This document shows positions 1 to 8,664 of a stretch of DNA of 64,000 nt, piece after piece. A model generated the notes under the pieces. The model did not search any database. It saw only the letters and a program-made list of their open reading frames with translations, and was not told where the DNA came from. Every line of letters starts with the position of its first letter. Position 1 is the first letter of the stretch. The DNA is from Myxococcus guangdongensis (lineage in GTDB: Bacteria > Myxococcota > Myxococcia > Myxococcales > Myxococcaceae), in contig NZ_JAJVKW010000020.1 in assembly GCF_024198255.1 (NCBI RefSeq), forward strand, positions 62,001 through 126,000. The letters run 5' to 3'. Position numbers and translations under genes: made by a program.

Positions 1-1923
1 CCACGTGGCGTCCACCTTGAGCATCGTCCGCTCCGAGGCGGCCTGGAGCCCGCGCCCCTTGAGATATGGCGCGAGCTTCTTCACGGCGTCGTCCTTCATC
101 GTCCTGTCCAGCAGCTTGAGGATCTGCTGGCCGGTGATGCCATCCAGGTGCTCGAGGACTCCCTCGCTCAGTCTTGCGACCAGGGCCTGCCGCTGCTCCT
201 TGGTGAGGTCGGAGCAGGTGTCGATGAAGCCGCCAATCTTGGCCATGGGGACCGCGCCCAGGCCGATGCCTACTGTGTTCCCGACGATCCGCCAGAACTG
301 CCCGCTGCCGATGATTAGCCCCATGCCCGACGCCATGCGGTCACTCACCGAGAGGTCGGCGCCCCACGGATTGCAGAGCTCCTTGCCGGTGACGACTTCG
401 CACAGGTCCACGAAGTCTCCCGCTGGGCTGAGCGAGATGGCGACGGTGGCCGCAACCTTCGCAGCCGTGGCGGCGCCATCCAGCAGGCGGTTGAGCGTGG
501 TGGGAATGGTCGGGTCTTCCATCGCGACGCCCTCGTCCATTGCCCGGTAGCCGCCGTGGAGCGCTTCCATGCTGTCGAGCACCAGGTTCTGCTGTGCGTT
601 CGCAGTGCCCTGCCAAAGGTTGAGGTTGTTCTTGAGCGCGTATGCCTGGGCGGACGTGTCACCGCGCTGCTCCAGCATTGCGACGAAAGCCTTGGTGCTC
701 TCTCGCACGGGGGTGTCGCGGAACCAGTCGCCCTCCCCCATGTACACTTGAATCTCCGCCAGCACGGACTGCTGGGCGGTGAGGAAGGCACCCCACTCCT
801 CCGTGGACACACCCACTCGCGACTTCAGCCCCCGCTCGAAGACGTCCTGGTTGAAGCGCCACAGGCGCACCACGGACAGGAAGCCCTGACGGTCCACCAC
901 CACGCTACTGCTGACCGTCCGGTGCAACTCCACGATGATCTGGTCCGCGAATGCCCGGTACGGGTCGTTGCTCGGGTCGAACGGGTCTCCAGAGCTGACG
1001 TCCGGCGCCTCCACCTCGCTCACCTGCTCATCGTTCAGGTCCGGTGAGTAGGTGTCCGGGTCGTCCAGATCCACGCCGCTGGTGGGCTGTGTAGGCAGGG
1101 TGTAGCGGTCCAGCAGGTCTACCTGTCCGCGGAACTCCGCGACGATGCGGTCAATCTCCGCGCGCAGCTCGCTGATGCTCGTCTTCAGGTCCTTGAGGAA
1201 CTGGACCAGTCGCTCACGGACTGACGAGGGGACCGTGTTGTACTTCTCCAGGAGTGTCCGCAGTTCGGTATCGGTGATGGAGTCCAGCGAGCGGCTCATC
1301 AACTGCTTGAGCTCATCCTGGAGGGCCGTGAGTTGGGCGGCCTGCGCCCGTGCCGAGTCGAGGGAGTCGCTGAGGCGACTCAGCCGGTCCAACTCGCGGG
1401 TCAGCTCCACCTCGAGCGAGGCTAGGCTGGCGGCCAGGGTGGGGTTGATCTCGCTCAGCTGCAGCGCGACGTTGGCCACGCCGGTGAAGGGCTTGCCATC
1501 ACGGACGATGTAGAAGAGGCGCCGCTCCTGCAAGCCATCCGAGTTTAGGTTGACGATGTTCTCGGCGAGGGTGCAGTAGTCGTTGCCGCCCTGGGTGTAG
1601 ACGTTGAAGAAGAAGTCGTTGGATCCCCAGCGCAGCAGGCTGCCGCCGAATTCTGCCCGGAAGCGGTTGGACTCGTCCCTGTTCGGCCGGCGGACGAAGG
1701 CACCCGCGACGGTGTATGTCGGGATGGGGATGCCATTGACCTGGAAGAAGGCGTCTCCCTCGTTGACGATCGATGCGGTGGCACAGCTCTGCTGACTGAC
1801 GTACGACACCGCCTGCCAGTCGATGCGGTACTGTCGTGCCAGGCTTTGCGCCGAGGCTTGCCATGGCGTGACTCCAAACGCGGCCACAACGAGGGTCGCG
1901 CACAAGGTCCAGATGCGTTTCAT
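1..1923 (-). CDS. Exported protein with coiled coil and pretoxin (PT-TG)-like segment, truncated by window edge
   Basis: The frame is open for 641 codons from ATG 1923 to base 1, so the C-terminus lies outside the window. Residues 1-24 are a Sec signal peptide with an A-S-A cleavage site. Residues about 150-250 are a long charged helical/coiled-coil stretch. Around residues 502-545 the pattern GDFVDLCEVVTGKELC, then a polar spacer, then MGLIIGSG resembles the pre-toxin TG segment found just before toxin domains in polymorphic toxins. What follows is helical, and any toxin domain would be beyond base 1. It is the last gene of a three-gene set (spacing 41 bp after the 521-residue lipoprotein gene). 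The signal peptide and open frame are seen directly. The pretoxin assignment is by resemblance, and export of a toxin is inference. Confidence 0.75.
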   Translation of the reverse strand, partial: MKRIWTLCATLVVAAFGVTPWQASAQSLARQYRIDWQAVSYVSQQSCATASIVNEGDAFFQVNGIPIPTYTVAGAFVRRPNRDESNRFRAEFGGSLLRWGSNDFFFNVYTQGGNDYCTLAENIVNLNSDGLQERRLFYIVRDGKPFTGVANVALQLSEINPTLAASLASLEVELTRELDRLSRLSDSLDSARAQAAQLTALQDELKQLMSRSLDSITDTELRTLLEKYNTVPSSVRERLVQFLKDLKTSISELRAEIDRIVAEFRGQVDLLDRYTLPTQPTSGVDLDDPDTYSPDLNDEQVSEVEAPDVSSGDPFDPSNDPYRAFADQIIVELHRTVSSSVVVDRQGFLSVVRLWRFNQDVFERGLKSRVGVSTEEWGAFLTAQQSVLAEIQVYMGEGDWFRDTPVRESTKAFVAMLEQRGDTSAQAYALKNNLNLWQGTANAQQNLVLDSMEALHGGYRAMDEGVAMEDPTIPTTLNRLLDGAATAAKVAATVAISLSPAGDFVDLCEVVTGKELCNPWGADLSVSDRMASGMGLIIGSGQFWRIVGNTVGIGLGAVPMAKIGGFIDTCSDLTKEQRQALVARLSEGVLEHLDGITGQQILKLLDRTMKDDAVKKLAPYLKGRGLQAASERTMLKVDATW

Positions 1924-1964
1924 GAAATGGGTTCTCCAGAGGCTTTGGATCGGATGGGGAAGGC

Positions 1965-3530
1965 TTACAGAGCCTCGGATGAGCGGACCGCCACGTCATG
2001 GGCCGTTACGGCAGCGCGCAGGTTGTTGGCGGCGAGGTGCTGCTCGACCTCTGTGAGCATCGCGCCATCGACTCCGGCGTTTCTCATCATCGAGATGTTG
2101 AGCCGGAGGGTGTTGGGGATGGTGCTGGTGACGTAGGTGCGTGACTTGGAGTACTGCAGCGTCAGCGCATTGCAGCCCGTGCCCATCCAGGGCGTGGAGG
2201 TGATGCGGGCGCAGACGGGCTGGAGCTGCAGGACACCTTCGTGCTCCAGAAGCTTGCCAGCCATGTAGTACAGACGGAGCTTCGTGCTGCGCGGGGGCAG
2301 CTTGCCGACTTGGGTGACGCGGGCGTTCATCTCGGCGAGGAACTTCTGCGATGCGTCCAGGGTCGCCGCGTCCGTCATCGTCCGGCGGGTGGCGGCGTCA
2401 GCCGCCTGGGCTACCAGCGCCTCCCGGCGGCGCGTCATGCCGGTGAGGGTCTTCTGGACGATGTCGCTCACGCGTTGATAGCGGGAGTCCGCATAGGACA
2501 CCACGCTCTCCAGGACACGGACGGACGTGGTGACGAGTTGGGGGCGCGCGAGTGTGTTCGCCTGCATGAATGCGACATAGGGGCGCAGTTCCTCTTCCAG
2601 GACGGAGTCCTCGTGGGCGAACTGGCGGGACATCCGGACGGCGTCGAGCCGCATCTGCTGGGGGGCGGTGCTCTCCGCGCGGCTGAGCTGCACCAGCTCC
2701 ATCTGCACATCACCTAGCGTCACCAGGGTGGCCACCGAGGCCCGCTGCACCAGCCCTTGGAGCTGCGCCAGGATGACCGGCTCGTTCGTCCGGTATGCGG
2801 CGAACTGCTGCACCAGGACGGCATAGGCGGGCTGGAGCGCATCTACCCGTGCTTTGTGTGCGTCCAGGGTCTGCTGGACCTTGGCGAGCATCTCCCGTGA
2901 GTCGGCCGCCGCGGCCTCAGCGCCCCGGTTCTCCTCGGCCGCCTTGACCTTCAAGATGTCGGACAGGCCAGTGTCCAGGACCTGTTTGTTGCTCTTGCGC
3001 AGCGCCTCCAGGTCATCGGAGTTGTCGAGCCACGCGGCCCCAGAGACGTTCTTCATCTTCTGGATGCTCAGCTCGTAGGAGCGCATGGTGACATCCGGGG
3101 AGCTGGCCGTTCGGTAGAACGTCATGATGCGCTCGGTTTGGGCCCGGTACTCCGCCTGGTTGTCGATGGAGGTGGCTTCGGCCCACAGCACTGGGGGCCA
3201 TCCCATGCAGCTCTGCCAGGAGGTAGGCGTGACGATGGTGCACTTGTTCTTAATCTGCTCCACCAGTATTTTGTTGTAGATGCTGGCGACGTCCTCGGCC
3301 GTCTGACAGACGATAGCGCTGTCGGGGTTCTCGTGGCGCTTGCCGCAGAGTCGCACCGCGCCGAGTGGCTGGCGCTGCGTGGTGGTGGGCAGGGCCTCGA
3401 CGCTGGCTGTCGGCTCACCGACTGGGATTTGTGCCGGACTGCAGGCGCCCAGCAGCAGCGCCGTGGCGGCGGCAAGACCGGAGCTTCGGATGGGATTGCG
3501 TCTGGACATCATGGGAATGGGATGCCTCAC
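1965..3530 (-). CDS. Lipoprotein, largely helical, unknown function
   Basis: A 521-residue protein with an N-terminal signal peptide ending in the lipobox L-G-A-C (Cys about residue 30), so probably membrane anchored. The body has Cys pairs near residues 60-110, then a long Ala/Gln/Glu-rich helical region (about 180-420) with coiled-coil character. No family is recognised. The first ATG at 3530 precedes a second pair of Met codons (MMSRRN) that could equally be the start; the latter gives a more typical n-region. It is the middle of three same-strand genes of exported proteins (66 bp from the upstream gene, 41 bp from the downstream one), which suggests one transcript and a shared role. Confidence 0.8.
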   Translation of the reverse strand: MRHPIPMMSRRNPIRSSGLAAATALLLGACSPAQIPVGEPTASVEALPTTTQRQPLGAVRLCGKRHENPDSAIVCQTAEDVASIYNKILVEQIKNKCTIVTPTSWQSCMGWPPVLWAEATSIDNQAEYRAQTERIMTFYRTASSPDVTMRSYELSIQKMKNVSGAAWLDNSDDLEALRKSNKQVLDTGLSDILKVKAAEENRGAEAAAADSREMLAKVQQTLDAHKARVDALQPAYAVLVQQFAAYRTNEPVILAQLQGLVQRASVATLVTLGDVQMELVQLSRAESTAPQQMRLDAVRMSRQFAHEDSVLEEELRPYVAFMQANTLARPQLVTTSVRVLESVVSYADSRYQRVSDIVQKTLTGMTRRREALVAQAADAATRRTMTDAATLDASQKFLAEMNARVTQVGKLPPRSTKLRLYYMAGKLLEHEGVLQLQPVCARITSTPWMGTGCNALTLQYSKSRTYVTSTIPNTLRLNISMMRNAGVDGAMLTEVEQHLAANNLRAAVTAHDVAVRSSEAL

Positions 3531-3596
3531 GGGTCGACATTCGCCGGCCCGGCTCGGGATGGGTTGTGATTGAACGAGGTCGCGCGGGGGCCGCCG

Positions 3597-4559
3597 TCAG
3601 GGCGTGAGCCACGGGGCCAGCTGCGTCCGGCCCAGGTTCAGCTTCGCCTCGGCTGCGGCGTACTGCTGGGCTGCCACCTGGTAGTCGGCCTGATACTGGG
3701 CCTGGGCGCCCGCGTCGGAGCGCGCCGCCAGCTTGTCGATAATGGGCTTTGCCTCGGCTCCGAGGAAGTCCCGCAGCGTCTTGGGCGTACCGTCCGGGTT
3801 CGTGTAGTCACCTGCATCGCCGAGCGTTCCCAGGGCGAAGTAAAAGTTGGCGAGCGTCTCCCGCTCCGCGTCGTTCAGCGTGTCATCACAGCCCATGGTC
3901 GCCTTGAAAATGATAGGCGCCGCGTCCTTCGCCTGCGCGCGCAGGTCATTCATGGACTCGGTGGTGAGCGCGGTGAAGAAGAGGTTGGACAGTTCCTGCA
4001 TGAAATCGAAGGCGGCGCTGTACTCGACGAGGTCGGCGAGGTTGTCCCGAGTGACCTTCCTTGCATTCGCCTCGTCCTGGAGTTGCTGGAGGAGCGCATT
4101 GGCTTGTGCGGTGCTGTCCACGTCCACTTGGTTCCACTGGATGTCCAGGGAGATGCGGCAAGTCTCATTGAACGCGGCGTACTGAGTCCACGTGGAAGAG
4201 TCCTTCAGTTCGATGGAGTTGAGGTGCTGGCGAGCCAGCCCCCGGACCACATGCTGTGGCGTGGACATGAAGACATACTTCTGGCCGGCCTCGTCCTTCG
4301 GGGTCAGCGTCACCTCAAGCGGGTATTGCGTGGAGCAGTTTCCCGTCATCATGCGATTGAATGCGGTGCGCATGGGGACGGCGGTCTCGAAGGTGTCACC
4401 GACGAGCGTCTGGGCAGGAATCACACAGCGCGTGAGCCGCCCCGAAGCAAGGGTGCATCGGGCAGGCGAGACGAGGTCCACAGTGGTGCTGGAGGCAAAG
4501 GCGGAGCCTCCCCCCAATGAACAGGCAAGGAGCGTTCCGATCAATGCTGGTCGAGTCAT
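3597..4559 (-). CDS. Secreted protein of unknown function, first gene of a three-gene set
   Basis: A 320-residue protein with a clear Sec signal peptide (about residues 1-23, S-A-F-A cleavage region). The mature N-terminal half is beta-rich with several Cys that could form disulfides. The C-terminal half (from about residue 160) is helical and Ala/Gln rich. No domain family is recognised. ATG 4559 is the only sensible start. It heads the minus-strand cluster whose other members are a lipoprotein and a pretoxin-like exported protein, so these three probably act together outside the cytoplasm (inference from spacing only). Confidence 0.78.
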   Translation of the reverse strand: MTRPALIGTLLACSLGGGSAFASSTTVDLVSPARCTLASGRLTRCVIPAQTLVGDTFETAVPMRTAFNRMMTGNCSTQYPLEVTLTPKDEAGQKYVFMSTPQHVVRGLARQHLNSIELKDSSTWTQYAAFNETCRISLDIQWNQVDVDSTAQANALLQQLQDEANARKVTRDNLADLVEYSAAFDFMQELSNLFFTALTTESMNDLRAQAKDAAPIIFKATMGCDDTLNDAERETLANFYFALGTLGDAGDYTNPDGTPKTLRDFLGAEAKPIIDKLAARSDAGAQAQYQADYQVAAQQYAAAEAKLNLGRTQLAPWLTP

Positions 4560-5431
4560 GGTATTTGTCTTTCGATGCGTTGGGCAGGGCCTATCCCTCG
4601 CGCCGGGTGAACAGTCCCGTAACGTTGGATGAGGAGGTTTTTCGGGCGTGGAGGCGCAATGTCAGGCAGCGCCCTGGATGGAGTGGCTCAGGCGTAGAAC
4701 AGTCAAAGAGTCCGGGAGCCTCTAACGGGGGACGAGCGGGTCAGGCTTGGGGAGGGGGCAGGCCTCAGCCCCTTCACGGGTGCAGTCGAGGGGTGGGCGG
4801 CTTTCAGGCCGGCTGCGCCGCCTCTGTTGGGATGGTGAGGAATACGACCCGACAAGCGGGGCGACGCCCTTTCCTCGTCGCGGAATGGGAGGCTCGAGGC
4901 ATGGTGAGCTTTCGTGGCTGGAGAGGACATCGTCTCGCGAACCGCCTGGCTGTTGGCCGAACCTGCCCGGCTCTTGCCGGTAGAGGACTCAGCCGTCGCC
5001 AGATGCGCTTGCGGTGTCCAGGTGTTTGCAATGGACGGGCCGAGCACTCCTGAGGGGCGCCTTCCACGTCACCGGCGAACAGTCCGTCCACGGGGTGGGA
5101 CGTACATCCTGCCGGCCAGATGTGGGCGCAGCCTCACGCTGACTTCTGCAGGCCAATTTGGACGCGAACTGCTCACCACGTTCGTTGCGCGGCACGCAGG
5201 CTGTAGGGAGAGCCGCTGTATGGGCGGGCGTCGTAACAGGTCCCCGCGATGGCTTTCTGCTCGGCGAAGCGGAGGTTTCTGTAGACGATCAGCCCCGCGA
5301 CGCGTGCTGCCGCCAGTTCGGAACGAAGGGAGTTCCGAGGCCTGCGGCATGGTCTCGACGTGGCTGTCCCTTCGTTGTGCACGGTAGGCTGATCGTTGAG
5401 GGGGCCTGTCGCCGCGATTTGGCAGGAGGTG
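4560..5431. other. Gene-free stretch of about 870 bp
   Basis: Between the exported-protein operon start and the amidohydrolase stop I see no frame with convincing coding character. The open frames here are Arg/Gly/Ser/Pro-rich and lack ribosome binding sites. The right part of the stretch must hold the promoter-free tail of the amidohydrolase; the left part must hold the promoter of the operon that starts at 4559. No clear inverted repeat or transposase remnant was recognised. Confidence 0.5.
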
Positions 5432-7174
5432 TCAGGCGTTGGCGCGGAGCACGCCGCCAAAGCCTCGCTCGCGGCCGAGCGCGGGGGACACGGTGCCGTC
5501 GCTCACCGCCTCGCGTCCGGAGATGAGCACGCTCTTCACCGCGGCGTCGTTGCGGCGCACCAGGCGCACGAAGCCGCCGAAGTTCTCCATGGGCGCCTCG
5601 GCGATTTCGTCGAGCTTCGCGTCCAGTCCGTCGGGATTGACGATGACCAGGTCCGCGCGCTTGCCCTCGGCGAGCACGCCCGCGTCCATGCCCAGCCACT
5701 CGCCAATCTCTCCCGTGAGCCGGTGCACCGCGCGCTCCACCGTCATGAACGACTCGCCGCGCTTGTCGGCCTCGCGCACCAGTCGCAGGAGGCGCAGCGG
5801 GAAGTTGTAGTGCGCCATGTTTCGCAGGTGCGCGCCCGCATCCGAGAAGCCGATGAGGATGTCCGGGTGCTTGCAGATGTACTCGAGCTCCTGGAGCCGA
5901 TCATTCGCCATCACCGTGTACCAGCGCAGCGCGTCCCCGTGCGTGGCGATGAGGTCCAGGAACACGTCCACGGCGTCACGGCCCTGCTCCTTCGCCACCT
6001 GCGCGAAGGACTTGCCCACCACGCTCTTGTCCGGGCACTCGAGGATCTGCGATTGATTGAAGTCGCGGTGGAAGGCGCGCGGCAGGAAGCGGTTGGTCCA
6101 CTGGCTGCGGAACCGTGAGCGGTAGACGGGGTCCTTGAGCAGGCCCGCGCGCGAGGCGGCGTCCTGAAGATGCAGCGCCGCGGCGCCCGCGCCGAACTCC
6201 TCGAAGACGACCAGGTCGATGCCGTCCGCCCAGAGGTCGAAGATCTCGGGCAGGGCCTGCCAGCGGAAGTTGGCGCCGAGCAGCGTGTTGGCCGCGCGCG
6301 AGAGCACGCCGATGAGCCGGTGGATGCCTCGGCTGGCGCGCGGGTCCATCATGGAGATGACCGTGGTCTTCAGCGTCTTGCGCCACAGGCCCATGCTCTC
6401 GAGCAGGAACAGCACCACGTTCACCTTGGTGCTGATGTTGGGCACGCCCTGGAAGACGCGGCCGCGCTCGCGCAGGAGCCTGGTGAGCCGGCGGTACTCG
6501 CTCCAGCGCGCGTAGGTGGAGGGCAGGGGACGGCTGCGGATGTCGCGCGAGCCGCCCATCTTGTCCCACTTGAGCGTCATGATGGACAGGCCCAGGTAGC
6601 CCAGGTCCAGGCCGTCGCTCACCAGCGACTCCATGCGCCGCAGCTCGTCCTCGCTGGGGCGCACGGTGGCGTCCAGGCTGCGGTGCAGTCCCATGGCGTG
6701 CGCTCGCAGCGCGGAGTGTCCCAGGAAGGACGCGACGTGGGGGCCCAGCGGGAGCTGGTCCAGGTGCTCCATGTAGCCGCCCAGCGTGTCCCACGACTTG
6801 CGCTCCTCGAGCAGCGAGCGGACGGTGTCGTACGGGATGGCCTCGACGCGGCAGAACATGTCCGCCAGGTCCTCGGGCTTGCCCACCGCGAGGCTCAGCG
6901 AGCAGCTGCCCACCACGACGGTGGTGACGCCGTGGCGCACGGACTCGGAGAGGGAGGGGGCCAGCTCGACTTCGGCGTCGTAGTGGGTATGGAAGTCGAT
7001 GAAGCCCGGTGTCACCCAGTGCCCGGAGGCGTCGATGACCCGCGTGCCCGGGCCACGCTCGATGGGGCCCTCGGAGAGGCGCGCCACCTTGCCTGCCTGG
7101 ATGCCCACGTGGAGCTTGCGGGGTGGGTTGCCCAGCCCATCGAACACGAGTCCGTTCTCGACGATGAGGTCCAT
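5432..7174 (-). CDS. D-aminoacylase / N-acyl-D-amino-acid deacylase family amidohydrolase
   Basis: A 580-residue metal-dependent amidohydrolase. The N-terminal composite beta domain starts with DLIVENGLVFDGLG, followed by the metal motif GFIDFHTHYD (about residues 58-67). The barrel metal/catalytic Asp region is GFSDAGAH (near residue 455). The C-terminal KRADLVIVNP stretch is typical of the returning beta domain. Known members of this family (DAN-type) hydrolyse N-acyl-D-amino acids or related amides; the actual substrate is not evident. The protein is cytosolic, with no signal peptide, and is monocistronic here. The start ATG 7174 gives the canonical N-terminus. Confidence 0.85.
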   Translation of the reverse strand: MDLIVENGLVFDGLGNPPRKLHVGIQAGKVARLSEGPIERGPGTRVIDASGHWVTPGFIDFHTHYDAEVELAPSLSESVRHGVTTVVVGSCSLSLAVGKPEDLADMFCRVEAIPYDTVRSLLEERKSWDTLGGYMEHLDQLPLGPHVASFLGHSALRAHAMGLHRSLDATVRPSEDELRRMESLVSDGLDLGYLGLSIMTLKWDKMGGSRDIRSRPLPSTYARWSEYRRLTRLLRERGRVFQGVPNISTKVNVVLFLLESMGLWRKTLKTTVISMMDPRASRGIHRLIGVLSRAANTLLGANFRWQALPEIFDLWADGIDLVVFEEFGAGAAALHLQDAASRAGLLKDPVYRSRFRSQWTNRFLPRAFHRDFNQSQILECPDKSVVGKSFAQVAKEQGRDAVDVFLDLIATHGDALRWYTVMANDRLQELEYICKHPDILIGFSDAGAHLRNMAHYNFPLRLLRLVREADKRGESFMTVERAVHRLTGEIGEWLGMDAGVLAEGKRADLVIVNPDGLDAKLDEIAEAPMENFGGFVRLVRRNDAAVKSVLISGREAVSDGTVSPALGRERGFGGVLRANA

Positions 7175-7381
7175 GCCGGGAGCCTAGGTCCGCCGTTCTG
7201 TCGAGTTCCAGGAAGAAGCCGCGCCCCGGATGTATGTGCTTGCGCGCGGGCGCAGTGCGTCATGGCGACGGATTGCCCCTGGGACGAGGGGGAGGGGGCT
7301 CGGTCGAGTGCCCGCTCTGACGTGGATGGGTGCCTAGCTTGGTCGGCGGAAGAAACGAACGCGACGAGCACGGGAGGCGAG

Positions 7382-7699
7382 ATGGCACGGACACGATGGC
7401 AGTGGCTCACGCTGCTGGGCTTGGGGACGTCCCTGGTGGCCTTCGCGGGCTGCGAGGACGGCGAGGTGCGCGAGAACTCGCGACAGGTGGGGCGTGAAGT
7501 GGGGAAGGCCGCGAAGGACGTGCGTGAGGGCACGCGCGAGGCGGCGAAGGACATGAAGACCGCCGCGGAGGAGGCCTCGCAGGGCTTCAAGGAAGGCATG
7601 GGCGGCGCGGGGGAGGCAGGTGAGGTGGAAGAGACTCCGGACGCGCGTGAACGTTCGCTGGAGGACCACGAGCTGCCATCGCAAACGCCTCCTCGCTGA
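7382..7699 (+). CDS. Small lipoprotein with amphipathic helical repeats
   Basis: A 105-residue protein. The signal peptide ends in a lipobox around F-A-G-C (Cys 24). The mature part has imperfect heptad/11-residue charged repeats (REVGKAAKDVREGTREAAKD and similar), typical of an extended amphipathic helix, and a Pro/Asp/Glu-rich tail. GGGAGGCGAG immediately upstream is a strong ribosome binding site and fixes the start. It is divergent from the amidohydrolase. Function unknown; an envelope-associated structural role is only inference. Confidence 0.8.
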   Translation: MARTRWQWLTLLGLGTSLVAFAGCEDGEVRENSRQVGREVGKAAKDVREGTREAAKDMKTAAEEASQGFKEGMGGAGEAGEVEETPDARERSLEDHELPSQTPPR

Positions 7700-7782
7700 C
7701 GTTGAGGGAGGCTCGGTGGCGTCCTGGCTTCGCGGGGTGACAGGATGTGCCCCGCGGCCACGAGCTGGCGCGCGGGTGTCCC

Positions 7783-8523
7783 ATGAGCGAAGTCGAGTTG
7801 GGCAAGGTGTTGCGTCGGGGGGAGGAGTCCCCGGGTGTCCGGCGCATCCAGGAGTGGCTGACGTTGAGCGGGTTCGCGGTCGCCATCGACGGTGACTTCG
7901 GGCCGGCGACGGAGGCCGCGCTCAAGCGCTTCCAGGCGAAGGTGGGGCTGCCCGTCTCCGGTGTGGCGGATGCGGCGACCTTCGAGCGGCTGACGGGACC
8001 GTTGCGCGCGGCGCTGGCCACGATTCCGCCCGCGGGGCGCACGTTGGGGACGCTCACGGTGGCGTACGCGGCGCAGCACCTGCGGCAGATGCCGCGCGAA
8101 GTGGGCGGGCGCAACCGGGGACCGTGGGTGCGGCTGTACCTGGACGGGAACGAGGGCGCGTCCTTCTGCTGGTCCGCGGGGTTCGCGACCTTCTGCCTGA
8201 ACCAGGCCGCGAGGACGCTCGGGACGCCGATGCCGCTGGAGCGCACGTTTTCCAGTGACTTGCTGGCGGCGCAGGGCAGGGCGCGTGAGCGCTTCGTGTC
8301 GAGTCTGAGCGCTCCGCCGGACCGCGCGCGCATCCGACCTGGCAGCCTGTTCTTGCGAAGGCGGACGCCTGGGGACTGGTCCCACGCGGGCATCGTCACC
8401 GAGGTGGATGAGGAGACGTTCCAGACCATCGAGGCGAACACCAACGACGAAGGCGCGCACGAGGGCTACGAGGTCTGCGCGCGCACCCGGGGCTTCAAGA
8501 ACGTGGACTTCGTCGTGGTTTGA
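7783..8523 (+). CDS. Peptidoglycan-binding domain plus CHAP/NlpC-type cysteine peptidase
   Basis: A 246-residue protein. Residues about 12-72 form a PG_binding_1 repeat (SPGVRRIQEWL...GDFGPATEAALKRFQ). The C-terminal part (about 100-246) looks like a CHAP/NlpC-P60 cysteine peptidase: candidate nucleophile Cys 129 in FCWSAGF, His 201 in WSHAGIVTEV, and the polar E-A-N-T following. Such proteins cut peptidoglycan amide bonds. No signal peptide is visible, so it may act in the cytosol, be released by another route, or be an effector/prophage-derived lysin (inference). ATG 7783 (MSEVELG) is preferred to an upstream ATG at 7747 because it starts right at the conserved domain. Confidence 0.8.
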   Translation: MSEVELGKVLRRGEESPGVRRIQEWLTLSGFAVAIDGDFGPATEAALKRFQAKVGLPVSGVADAATFERLTGPLRAALATIPPAGRTLGTLTVAYAAQHLRQMPREVGGRNRGPWVRLYLDGNEGASFCWSAGFATFCLNQAARTLGTPMPLERTFSSDLLAAQGRARERFVSSLSAPPDRARIRPGSLFLRRRTPGDWSHAGIVTEVDEETFQTIEANTNDEGAHEGYEVCARTRGFKNVDFVVV

Positions 8524-8664
8524 AGAGGGCTGGCCACAATCCCTTGCGGTTAGCCCGCATTGTGGCGCTTCTGGCATGCACAGTACGTTGGCGCGGCTTC
8601 CGCCGATGCCCGATGTCTGTCTTTCGTTGGTGGCCGCTGCATCCTCACGAAAGGTGTCTTCGCC

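Noticed and set aside
4517-5053. Open frame in the gene-free stretch
   Set aside because: Gly/Arg/Ser-rich, no ribosome binding site, overlaps the start of the real operon; no family resemblance.
5173-5460. Possible transposase or gene remnant
   Set aside because: No recognisable catalytic motif, no inverted repeats or target duplication seen.
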